Source of the DNA: Faecalibacterium sp. UBA1762
Lineage (GTDB): Bacteria; Bacillota; Clostridia; Oscillospirales; Ruminococcaceae
Assembly (NCBI GenBank): GCA_002314755.1
Contig: DCHC01000039.1
Span: 29,408-93,407 of the forward strand
Reading direction: 5' to 3'
Length of the DNA: 64,000 bases
The notes beneath the pieces were generated by a model that worked only from the letters and a program-made list of their open reading frames with translations, was not told the DNA's origin and searched no databases. The position numbers and the translations under genes are program-made. Below are positions 55,879-64,000 of this stretch, piece by piece. Within the stretch, counting starts at the first letter, position 1; each line of letters opens with the position of its first letter.

Positions 55879-58062
55879 ATGGACGAAGAAGAAAAGAAAG
55901 TTGCAAGTGAAAAAAGTCCGTATCGGGCGCTGGATCAAATTGACCAAACCCTTTCCTCTGCCTATCCCGCCCCGGAACAGCTTAAATTCAGCGAGAACGA
56001 GGCCGAGGCCATTGTGCAAAAGGCGGTGCTGTATCACCGTATTCGGCAGGATTCCTCTCTGCGGCAGGGCGTCAGAACGGCGACCAATGATATTCAGTAC
56101 CGGCAACTTTCCGCTGCTATTATTGAGGGACGCGACCCGGTGGCACAGTTTATCAAGAGAAAAAAACCGGCAGAGCAGACCAAGTTGCTGCGGGAGCTGA
56201 TGACCAGCGACAGGCGAGAGGCATGGTATGAGGATATGCTGATGCGCTCTGCCGAAAAAAAGGCGCAGGCAGATGAGTCCGATAAACGGCAGACGGTGCC
56301 CGATAAAATGACAGCGGAGCTATGCCGGGCACAAAGTAATGTACTGGCTAAACTTGCCGAAAACCGTAACGGCGTTCCCAAGGCGTTTCTTGCTGATTCG
56401 GAAAACCTTGCCGGAGTACGCAGAATGTTGGCTGTTATGCTGCACCAAAAACAGGTTGAACAGCAGACGGAGGAATTGAAAGAGGCTTTTCGCTATGAGT
56501 CACCGGAAAGTCGGCAGCAGCTTTTAGAGGAAAGAGAGCTTTTTTTGTATGAGAAGCTGGCCGGACAGGATTTGGAAAACCACCTGAAAAGGCTGGAGGC
56601 TCGGCCAGAGGTCAAGACTGTTTTACACAGGCTGACAAAGTGTGCCAATATGGAGGAGCTGGGCGAATACATCAAAAATCCGCCCAGCCCGACGGCGAAA
56701 CCCATGCACGACAACCTGAAGCTGATGGAAGAAAAGCTGGTTCCGGATGCGATTTATGCCTTTTTATCTTCTCCAGGCGCGCCGGCAGAGGAGAACACGC
56801 TGTATCAGATATTGAAAGAACTGAACAGCGAGGATAAAGAGAAGGTCAGCGACGATTCCACCCCGGAAGAGTGCGAGCAGCGTATGAAGGAATATCGCGC
56901 CGCTATCAAACAGCTGGAGAATAGCGAATGGGCTGAAACGGCACAGGGCAGGGAGCTGAAAGCCGTTCTGAACAGCCAGACCGAACGTATTCGAGATGTG
57001 GCGCTTGCCCCTGAACGGGAGACCATTCAGTTTACCTTCCGTGCCGACACGCTAATTGACTATATGGATCCAAACGATCCCACCCATCGAAAAATGGATG
57101 CTATGGAGGCACGGGAAAAGCTGCTGCGGGGTGTGGAGCTGGAGCAGATTACCTTTGCGGATAATGAATTTGTCGGAACCGTAAAAAAGGTCAGCTATGA
57201 CAAAAAAACCGGAAAGATCAATAAAGGACCGGAAAAGCTGATTACGCGAGTAATGGATATGGCGGATCAGCCGGGAAAAAAGCCGGAGCTGCAGTTGGAA
57301 CAGCTGCGGAAAATGAAGGATGTCCTGCAGCAGTCCGACCCGTTTTATGTGAAAAATTCCGAGAGCTTCAACAATGTTTTCAAATCCCTGAACAAGGTGA
57401 TCAAAGCGCAGGAATCATTGGATAAGGATGCGAATATCCGCCAGGTGGAGGAGCTGCGTACGCTTTACGCCGAGCTGGATTCTAATGCCGCCAAGTATGT
57501 CAAAAGTAAGGAAGAGCGGATGAAAACCGGTGACGAGCGGGCACAACTGCGAATGGATACCGTAAAGACCCTGCAGTCGCTGACAGGTGAAAAGCAGGTG
57601 GAAAAGCTGACGGACAGCTTCTTTACCGAACAGAAAAAGCGGTCTATCCAGCAGGAGATGGCTGCCCCTTGTAAAAACATAATGGACAAGTGGGAAAAAG
57701 CGGGTACGCCTACCACTCCGGAGCAGCTGGCGGAGTTTAAAAAGGACTTTAACGCCCTTTCAACCCGGTTTAATAAGTTGAAAAAGGATTTTAACGATCT
57801 TTCATATCTTAAACTGGATCTTTCCGGAGATTTAGAAAAATTCACTCAAAAAGCGGAGGAAGTGCAGCGTACCGCACAGCCAGAGGATCAGCTGGACGCC
57901 AAAAAGCTGGTGAATATGCAGCGGTTTACTGCCGAAAGCAAAGAGGCGGTCAAAAAGTATAACGCCATGGAGGGTATTGACCCGGAAAATATCAAAAAGA
58001 AAGGCGATCCGGAAATTGTCAGGGAACAGCCTCAAAAGAACAAAGGGGTGCCGGTAAAATAA
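55879..58062 (+). CDS. Large helical protein, candidate secretion substrate (727 aa)
   Basis: No known family recognised. It is charged and almost entirely helical, without signal peptide or span. The N-terminus (PYRALDQIDQTLSSAYPAPE) is followed by an RKKPAEQTKLLRELMTSDRR stretch. A small beta-like element at about 380-455 (ETIQFTFRADTLIDYM, NEFVGTVKKVSYDKKTGK) interrupts the helices. It ends REQPQKNKGVPVK, the basic tail type of this block. AGAGGAGG precedes the ATG. It is in the secretion operon itself, 57 nt after the giant secreted protein gene. Confidence 0.7.
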   Translation: MDEEEKKVASEKSPYRALDQIDQTLSSAYPAPEQLKFSENEAEAIVQKAVLYHRIRQDSSLRQGVRTATNDIQYRQLSAAIIEGRDPVAQFIKRKKPAEQTKLLRELMTSDRREAWYEDMLMRSAEKKAQADESDKRQTVPDKMTAELCRAQSNVLAKLAENRNGVPKAFLADSENLAGVRRMLAVMLHQKQVEQQTEELKEAFRYESPESRQQLLEERELFLYEKLAGQDLENHLKRLEARPEVKTVLHRLTKCANMEELGEYIKNPPSPTAKPMHDNLKLMEEKLVPDAIYAFLSSPGAPAEENTLYQILKELNSEDKEKVSDDSTPEECEQRMKEYRAAIKQLENSEWAETAQGRELKAVLNSQTERIRDVALAPERETIQFTFRADTLIDYMDPNDPTHRKMDAMEAREKLLRGVELEQITFADNEFVGTVKKVSYDKKTGKINKGPEKLITRVMDMADQPGKKPELQLEQLRKMKDVLQQSDPFYVKNSESFNNVFKSLNKVIKAQESLDKDANIRQVEELRTLYAELDSNAAKYVKSKEERMKTGDERAQLRMDTVKTLQSLTGEKQVEKLTDSFFTEQKKRSIQQEMAAPCKNIMDKWEKAGTPTTPEQLAEFKKDFNALSTRFNKLKKDFNDLSYLKLDLSGDLEKFTQKAEEVQRTAQPEDQLDAKKLVNMQRFTAESKEAVKKYNAMEGIDPENIKKKGDPEIVREQPQKNKGVPVK

Positions 58063-58131
58063 AAGCAGTACAGTTACGGCAAAGGATGAGAGTTTTTTGA
58101 AGGTTGGTTAACAGATATTCAACTGCGTTTT

Positions 58132-58166
58132 ATGCCTACCGGCGTCTTCCGGAAACCGGTAGGCAT
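58132..58166. repeat. Perfect 11-bp hairpin before the 211-aa gene
   Basis: ATGCCTACCGG (58132-58142), a 13-nt loop, CCGGTAGGCAT (58156-58166). As at 37513-37547 no T-run follows. It lies 28 nt before the next start codon and may act as an RNA-stability or partial termination element. Confidence 0.72.
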
Positions 58167-58193
58167 CATTTCAAGAAAGGAACGGTCATCGGT

Positions 58194-58829
58194 ATGGGTG
58201 CAGTGGATAGCCAAAGAGAATATCAGCGTATGCTGTTTGAAAAGATTGAGGCATTTTTGACGGAAAACGGCTATGCCTGTTTGATGGAGGACAGTTACGG
58301 GGCGTACAATCTGGTGATGGAGGTCCCCGGACCTTCGCAGTCGGTTGCTCGTTTTTCGCTGCGGGTTGCGCTGGATTTGCCCGGCCAGCCCTTAAAGCTG
58401 ACCGCAGATTGTTTCCTCTCTGCCTTAAATGAAACCCTTTCGGATACCTGGACAGCGGCACAGGAAGACAGTGCAGAGGAAATAGCTCAATACCTGTTTT
58501 TGGAGTTTATCCGCCGCTGTAGCTATGCGGATTTTTCTGCAATTACTCAAGCGGAGATTATCAACGATACCAATCTGGAAGAATTCGCGGATTTTCTCAG
58601 CGACGAAACGCTGACCGAAGAGGGAATTTATGCTGTAGGTTTCCGTATACAGGATGAAGGCGGGTTTGAAATTGCTGCTGCCGCAAGCTTTTTCTTTACA
58701 AAAGAGGAGCTGGTAGTGGATCGTATTACCGTTTCGGACAATTATGAAATACCGGGTTTTGAAAATTACATTGCACAATATATCTACAATACCGCAACAC
58801 AACCCCAGTACGATGCGGTGGCTGAATAG
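58194..58829 (+). CDS. Small acidic protein, possible chaperone of the 1649-aa protein
   Basis: A 211-residue protein, strongly acidic (Asp and Glu outnumber Lys and Arg by more than two to one), with alternating helices and strands (RFSLRVALDLPGQPLKLTAD, EGIYAVGFRIQDEGGFEIAA). It has no signal peptide, span or basic C-terminal tail; it ends QPQYDAVAE. A small acidic protein encoded just before a very large candidate substrate is reminiscent of secretion chaperones, but no family was recognised. The start at 58194 was chosen because the AAAGGAACG site and the hairpin lie upstream of it; the open frame continues 90 nt further, through the hairpin. Confidence 0.6.
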   Translation: MGAVDSQREYQRMLFEKIEAFLTENGYACLMEDSYGAYNLVMEVPGPSQSVARFSLRVALDLPGQPLKLTADCFLSALNETLSDTWTAAQEDSAEEIAQYLFLEFIRRCSYADFSAITQAEIINDTNLEEFADFLSDETLTEEGIYAVGFRIQDEGGFEIAAAASFFFTKEELVVDRITVSDNYEIPGFENYIAQYIYNTATQPQYDAVAE

Positions 58830-58852
58830 GCTTTTGAAGGGAGGAGAACATT

Positions 58853-61800
58853 ATGCCGGGTGATAACAAAGAGGATAAGAAGGTAGAAATTCAGCCGCAG
58901 AAGCCGGTCTTTATCGTTCAGAACCAGACTGTCGCATATGATTTTAGGGCAAAGCCCGGGGTTTACACCTTTCAGATTAGTTCTTCGTCTACGGAAAAAC
59001 AGGAGGTTACCCAGCAGACCGAGGCAATCCGGCGATATGAGTCGGCAATGCTTGCCAAGGTGAGTAAATATCGCATTCCGACCGACAGCGATTGGGAGGA
59101 GCTGCGCAGAAAAAGACAAAATATCGAGAGCGACTATCTCAGAGAACAGGAAACCAATGTATACAATATGCGCCTTGAACGAGAGGCTCAAATCAGCAAG
59201 ATTGATCATAAATATGCTCCCCAGGTGGACGAGCTGGAAAAACGCAGGAAAAATCGCATAGACCAGATCAAGCCGGAGGTGCTAAAAAAATTCCCTCTGC
59301 CTGAGTTCAAGGTGAATTTTCTGCGCGAGGATGGGGAGGCGGTGCCGGAAACAGCCAATAGGAGGACTGTTTCTTTTACCAAGCGTCAGATGGATAATCT
59401 TCAGTCGATCCGGCAAAATGAAAGAAAATTTATGTTCTGGAAACTGAAACAGTCTCCGGAATTTGAAGCGCTTCAAAATTCTGTTGCCGATTTTGAAAAC
59501 CGTTTTTCCTGGATGCAGAGCTCTGTTTCAAACAGGAATGCCGCTATCAGAATGGCAACCGGTATGATGAGTTCCCTTGCGACAATAAAGTTGAATGCCG
59601 ATCAGTATTTAGATAAATATGCCGGTACAAACTACTCAAAAGCGTGTAACGCCAGAAAATCGATGGCGAGAAAAGCTGCGCAGATGGCAGAAAATCGGAT
59701 CGCTCAGTTAAAAATGCAACTGGAGCAGTACGATCTGGATATGGATCGGACGAAAGCAAACCAGGATAGAGAGATTCGGGAGCAGACGCTTGAGGCAAAT
59801 GCGGAGTACGACCAGGGTATGCTGCCTATTAACCAGGCCAAACAAACTGAGATGGTCGAGTATGACACCAAGGCAGCGGAAGAAGAACTTAAATTTGCGA
59901 GCAGATTGGAAAAGTACCGAAAAGAAAGAACGGAAAAGGTTGATGTGCTGGAAGCAGATATGATACAGCGTCGCGAAGCGGCAAACAGTATCGTTGCTAC
60001 CGCATCCTTCAGTAACCGAGAGGGATATTTAGATTTTTCGCAGCTTCCCAAAAAACAACAGGTGGTCCTTTCTCAGCTGCAGATGGCCAAGCTGATGTTT
60101 GCGGATAAAAATAACCCCTTTGCCGATTTGGACGAGAATCCGTTTTTTCCCAACAAGAAAGAGGTGCAGCAGGAAGCCCCCTTTACGGTCAAAACCAATT
60201 TGGAGCAGGACCCCACGGTACCGGAGGGTCTTGCCCATGTGTCGCTTCAGGACCCGGAAAAGGAGATATTTAAGGGAAGAGATCAAAATGCGCAGATCGG
60301 CTTCAAGGACCTGGGTAAACTGATGAAAGAAAAAGTACCCGGTATGAAGCTGGCATATTCTCCGCAGGCGATGCTTACTCTCGCCAATCTGGAATTGTTT
60401 GATGCTGCTATGGGAACCAAGCGGGAGCCGGGTGATTATCAGGTCACTTTGTCTTTTACAAAGGGCGGGGCTTCTATTCCTGCTGGCAAAATTTCTGAGA
60501 TAGATTTTGATAAGCTGTATAAACAGGGCTATTCCTGTGTTGTCGAAAATGTCAGAGCAACACCTATTTCCGTGAATAACGGAAAGCTTGTATCCTTTGA
60601 GATAAAACCCAAAACAAGACCGCTTTTTACCGGAATGATAGCCACGGAAACCGTGACAAACCTGATGCAGCTAAACGAGGCACAGGTTCGGCTTGCCCTG
60701 CCGGGTCGTATCACGAACCAGCCGGGTGCCCCTGCGGATTATATGAGCCGCAGGCTGTCACAAATGAGCGAGGAAATCCGGCACAGGTTCAAATTTGATA
60801 GCCTAAATTCTGCCGCTTCGACCGGGTCGGATTTTAATGTGTTGTCCGAGGCCAAGCTTTCGGAACAGATTCAGAACGCGAAGGTAAACTTTAAAAGCAC
60901 TAGCGAGATCAAACTGGGGAAAAACCGGTTGCAGGCGCATAACATCCTGAATTCCACCTATTTTGATGCGGAAACTGTGAAGAACACACCGGAGGTATTA
61001 AAAAACAGCCGGCCGCGTTTTTCACCTACAATGCAGAAGATTGTCGAAGAACGCCGCTTAAAAGACAACCAGGTATTGGAACAGGAAAAAACGAAGCTTC
61101 ATGCAATAGACGGAATGCTTGCGCGGCATGCCGATGACGCGCTGCTAAAAAAGCTTCAGGAAAAAATACAGCAGTTGGAGGACCTTGGGTCACAAGCTCG
61201 GCAGGAGTACGCAAAAAAATATCTGACCGCAAACGGCATTTCAGCTGAAAAACCGGTGGAAGGGGAATATCAGGAGTTTCAGTCAGATTCCAACCGGTAC
61301 GACGAGCTTGCAACCTCCGTATATAAGGATGTCAACGCTTATTTGGAGCAGCACAAAGAGGAGCTTAACGTACAGGGAAGCCCCGCCCTGCTTCTTGCAC
61401 AGTGGAAAGAGGAGGTTTTTCCCTCCGGAAGCCTGAAAACGGATACTGTGGAGGAGAATGCCCGGGTCATCAACGCCTGTGCGTCAGAGCATGCTGACTT
61501 TGAAAAAAATTTTAACGGGGATATCGAATATCTTGCCTCAATGGCTTACCGTGCAGACAGGTTGAAGCCTGTTTCCGTTCAAGGCAACAACAAAGAAAAG
61601 AATCGCGCTGCAGATAAGAATATTGTACTGAAGGATTTTTCCGGGGAGCCGCTATTTACCTGTACTCCGTCAAAAGAGGATCTAAAGGACGGCTTGATCA
61701 GCAATAAGCCGCTTTTTGCCGCTTTGTCCGCTGTGGTGGAGAAAGACCCCCGGCAGATTTACGGTATGATCAAGGATAACAATAACGGGACGGTCACCTG

Positions 61801-63802
61801 TAAGTTTTTTGACAGCCAAAAGATCCCGGTATATGTGACTGTCAGCAAAAAGCTTGCCGTAACGGATTCCAAAAACCAAAACATCCCTCAAACACTTGTT
61901 AGCGGGCAAAAGAATCCACTGTGGGTCCAACTTATGGAAAAGGCGTTCAGTCTTTCTGCCGTTGCCAAAGATCTGACAGAACCGCAAAAGATCGATAAGA
62001 AAATAAAAAAAGAGTTCTTGCAGAATCTTAAAGAAAAAATGAACGGTGCGAAGCTGTTTTCTGATGAATTAAAACTGGGTACGGGCGGGCTCGAAGCGCA
62101 TGACATTCTTGTGACCCAAAAAATTGAGCAACATCAAGAGCTGTTACTCGGTAGATCTTTGCCTATGGCAAGCAAGCTTGACAGCCGTGATATTCAGGAG
62201 TGTTTGACAGGCAATCGACTGCGTTCCAAAACAGTCAATGATATGAGCGCGCTGGAAATGTTTGATTCGCTGAATTACGAAGTAAAATCAAATGTGATTA
62301 CGAAAAGTACTTTTAACCTGCACAAGCTGACCGGTATACCAAAGGAGGAACACTCCGATTTTCTGCTGCCTGCCGCAAGAATCTTAAAGGAGGCAACCAA
62401 CAAGCTGAGGATCAAAAGCGCTGGAAACCAGAAAAACAAAAAATCTCCTCTCAGCACTTTCTATCTGGAAGACCTGCTGGAATGTATCGATCAGGTGGCA
62501 AAGGAACCGACCGGCGACATGAAAGAGTATATGCAAAGGGACATCGATCTGGCTGCCGGTATTCTGCGGGATAAGCTGATTGATTACAATATGCATAATA
62601 CCGAACCGGGTACCCATTTGGTGTCCAGGCATAAAGGCAATTATTCCGCCTATGCAAATGCAACCTTTGATTTATTGGAGATGCGACATGCAAGGGGAGA
62701 TGTGATAAACTGCACGATGATGGATATTTCCGGAAAGACCTTTACCGTTGTGGATTGCAAAAAGGGACCGGAAGGGAAAACGGTCTATCTTCAGGACCTG
62801 TCAGGGAAAAATGCCCCGGATGGCGGCTATTTGGAGATGGATCTGAATCAGTTTGTCATGATGACCAAAAAGATGGATTTTGAGATCTCATCCAAAGCGG
62901 TAAACAGGAATGAGGTGTCAAAAGCCGTTGCGACAAGTCTGCTGGGTGTTGCCCGTAAAAAATACCCCAAGGAATTTATGGATACGATTGATCCGCTGTT
63001 AAGTGAGGATGAAAAAATCCATTTGATCAAGGACAGTGAGGTTGTTTCCAAATTGACCGATCGGGTGATGGCACACACGGAATATCTGGAACAGCTTCAG
63101 TGCGGTGAGGATATTACGCCGGCTTTGGAAAAAACCGACAGTGAAAATCTAGCCGCGATCAAAGCAACTCTGCAGGACGGTGCTTCCTTTGAAAAAAGTA
63201 TGCTGCGGGAGCACGCGGAACGCAGACAGTATGATCTTTCCGTCTTGAAAAAGGCAGATGAGATGAAGAAGGCCATTGCCTCCGGAAAGCTGGACCCCCA
63301 GCAAGAACTGAAGATGAAACAGTGGCTGGAAAACAGCAAGCTTGAGCTGAAGGAAATAGAAAACAGGGTCAATCTGCCAACCCGGAAAGAAGCTCGGGTG
63401 GAAAAGCAGGTTTCCACACAGCGTATGAGGGTAAACGAAATGATACGCGAAGCTCAAAGCAGGCAACGTGAGGATGAACTTATTTCAAAAATGGCTGCGA
63501 AGATGGGTGATAACCTATCCGAGGGTGAGAGAACGGCGCTCAAGGAGAGAATGGATGCCAGAGAAAAGAACGGCAGCTTTGCAGATTTCCTCCGTGAGCA
63601 GAGTAAGCTGCAAAATAAGAAATTCAATATTGAAGAGATCGGCCGAATGGTTGAAGCGCACGCTGCGGAATACGATATGAGCAGCTTTCGGTTGCCGACA
63701 AAGAACAAAGACGCCCTAAAGCCCGGCGAAACGCTAAATGTCAGCCCGGAAAAAAAGGAACAGCTCAAAAAGGAAGCGAAAGCAATTGGCATAGGTTTTT
63801 AA
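58853..63802 (+). CDS. Giant protein with degenerate calpain-like domain (1649 aa)
   Basis: No signal peptide. Residues about 50-400 are long coiled coils. Residues about 930-1345 read like a peptidase C2 (calpain) core: FAALSAVVEKDPRQIYGMIK, then KIPVYVTVSKKLAV, then NPLWVQLMEKAF, and at the end GGYLEMDLNQFVMM. The catalytic Cys position (GDCxLLAAL in active relatives) is Lys952 in SNKPLFAAL. The His position appears as Lys1295 (SGKTFTV) and the Asn position as Asp1315 (LQDLSG). It should therefore be a pseudoprotease, perhaps a binding domain. The C-terminus is coiled coil ending KKEAKAIGIGF. GGGAGGAG precedes the ATG. It is the last gene of the secretion operon. Confidence 0.68.
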   Translation: MPGDNKEDKKVEIQPQKPVFIVQNQTVAYDFRAKPGVYTFQISSSSTEKQEVTQQTEAIRRYESAMLAKVSKYRIPTDSDWEELRRKRQNIESDYLREQETNVYNMRLEREAQISKIDHKYAPQVDELEKRRKNRIDQIKPEVLKKFPLPEFKVNFLREDGEAVPETANRRTVSFTKRQMDNLQSIRQNERKFMFWKLKQSPEFEALQNSVADFENRFSWMQSSVSNRNAAIRMATGMMSSLATIKLNADQYLDKYAGTNYSKACNARKSMARKAAQMAENRIAQLKMQLEQYDLDMDRTKANQDREIREQTLEANAEYDQGMLPINQAKQTEMVEYDTKAAEEELKFASRLEKYRKERTEKVDVLEADMIQRREAANSIVATASFSNREGYLDFSQLPKKQQVVLSQLQMAKLMFADKNNPFADLDENPFFPNKKEVQQEAPFTVKTNLEQDPTVPEGLAHVSLQDPEKEIFKGRDQNAQIGFKDLGKLMKEKVPGMKLAYSPQAMLTLANLELFDAAMGTKREPGDYQVTLSFTKGGASIPAGKISEIDFDKLYKQGYSCVVENVRATPISVNNGKLVSFEIKPKTRPLFTGMIATETVTNLMQLNEAQVRLALPGRITNQPGAPADYMSRRLSQMSEEIRHRFKFDSLNSAASTGSDFNVLSEAKLSEQIQNAKVNFKSTSEIKLGKNRLQAHNILNSTYFDAETVKNTPEVLKNSRPRFSPTMQKIVEERRLKDNQVLEQEKTKLHAIDGMLARHADDALLKKLQEKIQQLEDLGSQARQEYAKKYLTANGISAEKPVEGEYQEFQSDSNRYDELATSVYKDVNAYLEQHKEELNVQGSPALLLAQWKEEVFPSGSLKTDTVEENARVINACASEHADFEKNFNGDIEYLASMAYRADRLKPVSVQGNNKEKNRAADKNIVLKDFSGEPLFTCTPSKEDLKDGLISNKPLFAALSAVVEKDPRQIYGMIKDNNNGTVTCKFFDSQKIPVYVTVSKKLAVTDSKNQNIPQTLVSGQKNPLWVQLMEKAFSLSAVAKDLTEPQKIDKKIKKEFLQNLKEKMNGAKLFSDELKLGTGGLEAHDILVTQKIEQHQELLLGRSLPMASKLDSRDIQECLTGNRLRSKTVNDMSALEMFDSLNYEVKSNVITKSTFNLHKLTGIPKEEHSDFLLPAARILKEATNKLRIKSAGNQKNKKSPLSTFYLEDLLECIDQVAKEPTGDMKEYMQRDIDLAAGILRDKLIDYNMHNTEPGTHLVSRHKGNYSAYANATFDLLEMRHARGDVINCTMMDISGKTFTVVDCKKGPEGKTVYLQDLSGKNAPDGGYLEMDLNQFVMMTKKMDFEISSKAVNRNEVSKAVATSLLGVARKKYPKEFMDTIDPLLSEDEKIHLIKDSEVVSKLTDRVMAHTEYLEQLQCGEDITPALEKTDSENLAAIKATLQDGASFEKSMLREHAERRQYDLSVLKKADEMKKAIASGKLDPQQELKMKQWLENSKLELKEIENRVNLPTRKEARVEKQVSTQRMRVNEMIREAQSRQREDELISKMAAKMGDNLSEGERTALKERMDAREKNGSFADFLREQSKLQNKKFNIEEIGRMVEAHAAEYDMSSFRLPTKNKDALKPGETLNVSPEKKEQLKKEAKAIGIGF

Positions 63803-63878
63803 GGAACGCAAATGACGATACGCTTTGTTTACAGATTGAGAGCGGCAAAGAAAACGGAACACCTGTATAGGTAAAAAT

Positions 63879-63922
63879 GCAAAAGCACCGACCTGAGAAA
63901 AATTCAGGTTGGTGCTTTTTGC
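63879..63922 (+). terminator. Terminator of the secretion operon
   Basis: A long stem, arms about 63879-63896 and 63904-63922 with one G-T pair, is followed by a T-run inside the second arm (GCTTTTTGC). It lies about 75 nt after the last stop codon and is the first clear terminator downstream of 36560. The final 78 nt of the window hold nothing I can recognise. Confidence 0.82.
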
Positions 63923-64000
63923 AGAATATATCGGTTTTGTAAAGGAACGGAGAAATCCGGGGCACGGTAACACTGATAGGTACTGTCAAGATAATTGCGC

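Noticed and set aside
61640..62890. Active calpain-type protease
   Set aside because: The positions of Cys, His and Asn are all substituted, so proteolytic activity is not expected.
21667..63802. Complete integrative conjugative element
   Set aside because: No relaxase, integrase, replication or partition gene and no flanking direct repeats were seen; boundaries outside the window remain possible.

Overview
The window reads as the chromosome of a monoderm Firmicute, probably class Clostridia and possibly an Oscillospirales-type gut commensal. The grounds are AGGAGG-type ribosome binding sites, Sec signal peptides and lipoboxes, no outer-membrane genes, and a guaA, arabinose and alpha-galactosidase background. 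The genus is inference. No tRNA, rRNA, CRISPR array, insertion sequence, integrase or relaxase was recognised.

Layout: (1) 1-3540, minus: end of an exopolysaccharide operon (glycosyltransferase, Wzx-type flippase, partial glycosyltransferase). (2) 3705-5231, minus: guaA. (3) 5386-14078, minus: a six-gene operon of signalling or conflict type. It has three N-terminal TIR or TIR-like proteins with one membrane span and an outward C-terminal part (one clearly leucine-rich repeat), a SLOG protein with four membrane segments, a multi-span protein with a C-terminal TIR, and an HD-RyR protein. (4) 14243-21559: sugar and nucleotide metabolism (araA, FGGY kinase, flavin split-barrel protein, GH36 alpha-galactosidase, 5'-nucleotidase lipoprotein). 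(5) 21667-63802: a 42-kb block with a type IV secretion-like apparatus (pilin-like protein, VirD4, VirB6/TrbL-like protein, VirB3-VirB4 fusion, two anchored surface proteins, a 2524-residue secreted protein) and seven large signal-less helical proteins of 573-1649 residues.

The last block is the main candidate for an undescribed system. Three promoters, in front of two pairs of large helical proteins and of the secretion operon, share one architecture: a palindrome AAAGTNNACTTT, exactly 9 nt, TTGTTA, exactly 18 nt, then a -10 box. All seven large proteins end in a short polar, mostly lysine-rich tail, three share a helical C-terminal module, and the largest carries what looks like a calpain fold with the catalytic Cys, His and Asn all replaced. 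With no relaxase, integrase or peptidoglycan hydrolase in view, I infer a protein-exporting type IV system with its own substrates rather than an ordinary conjugative element. A LuxR-type regulator and a STAS-domain protein sit at the centre of the block.

The TIR operon is the second candidate. Charge around the membrane spans puts TIR inside and LRR outside, a Toll-receptor-like topology in reversed domain order, encoded with SLOG and HD-RyR partners that suggest nucleotide-based signalling. Start sites were chosen from ribosome binding sites, so several genes are shorter than the maximal open frame. Homology statements come from motif recognition by eye; no database search was run.
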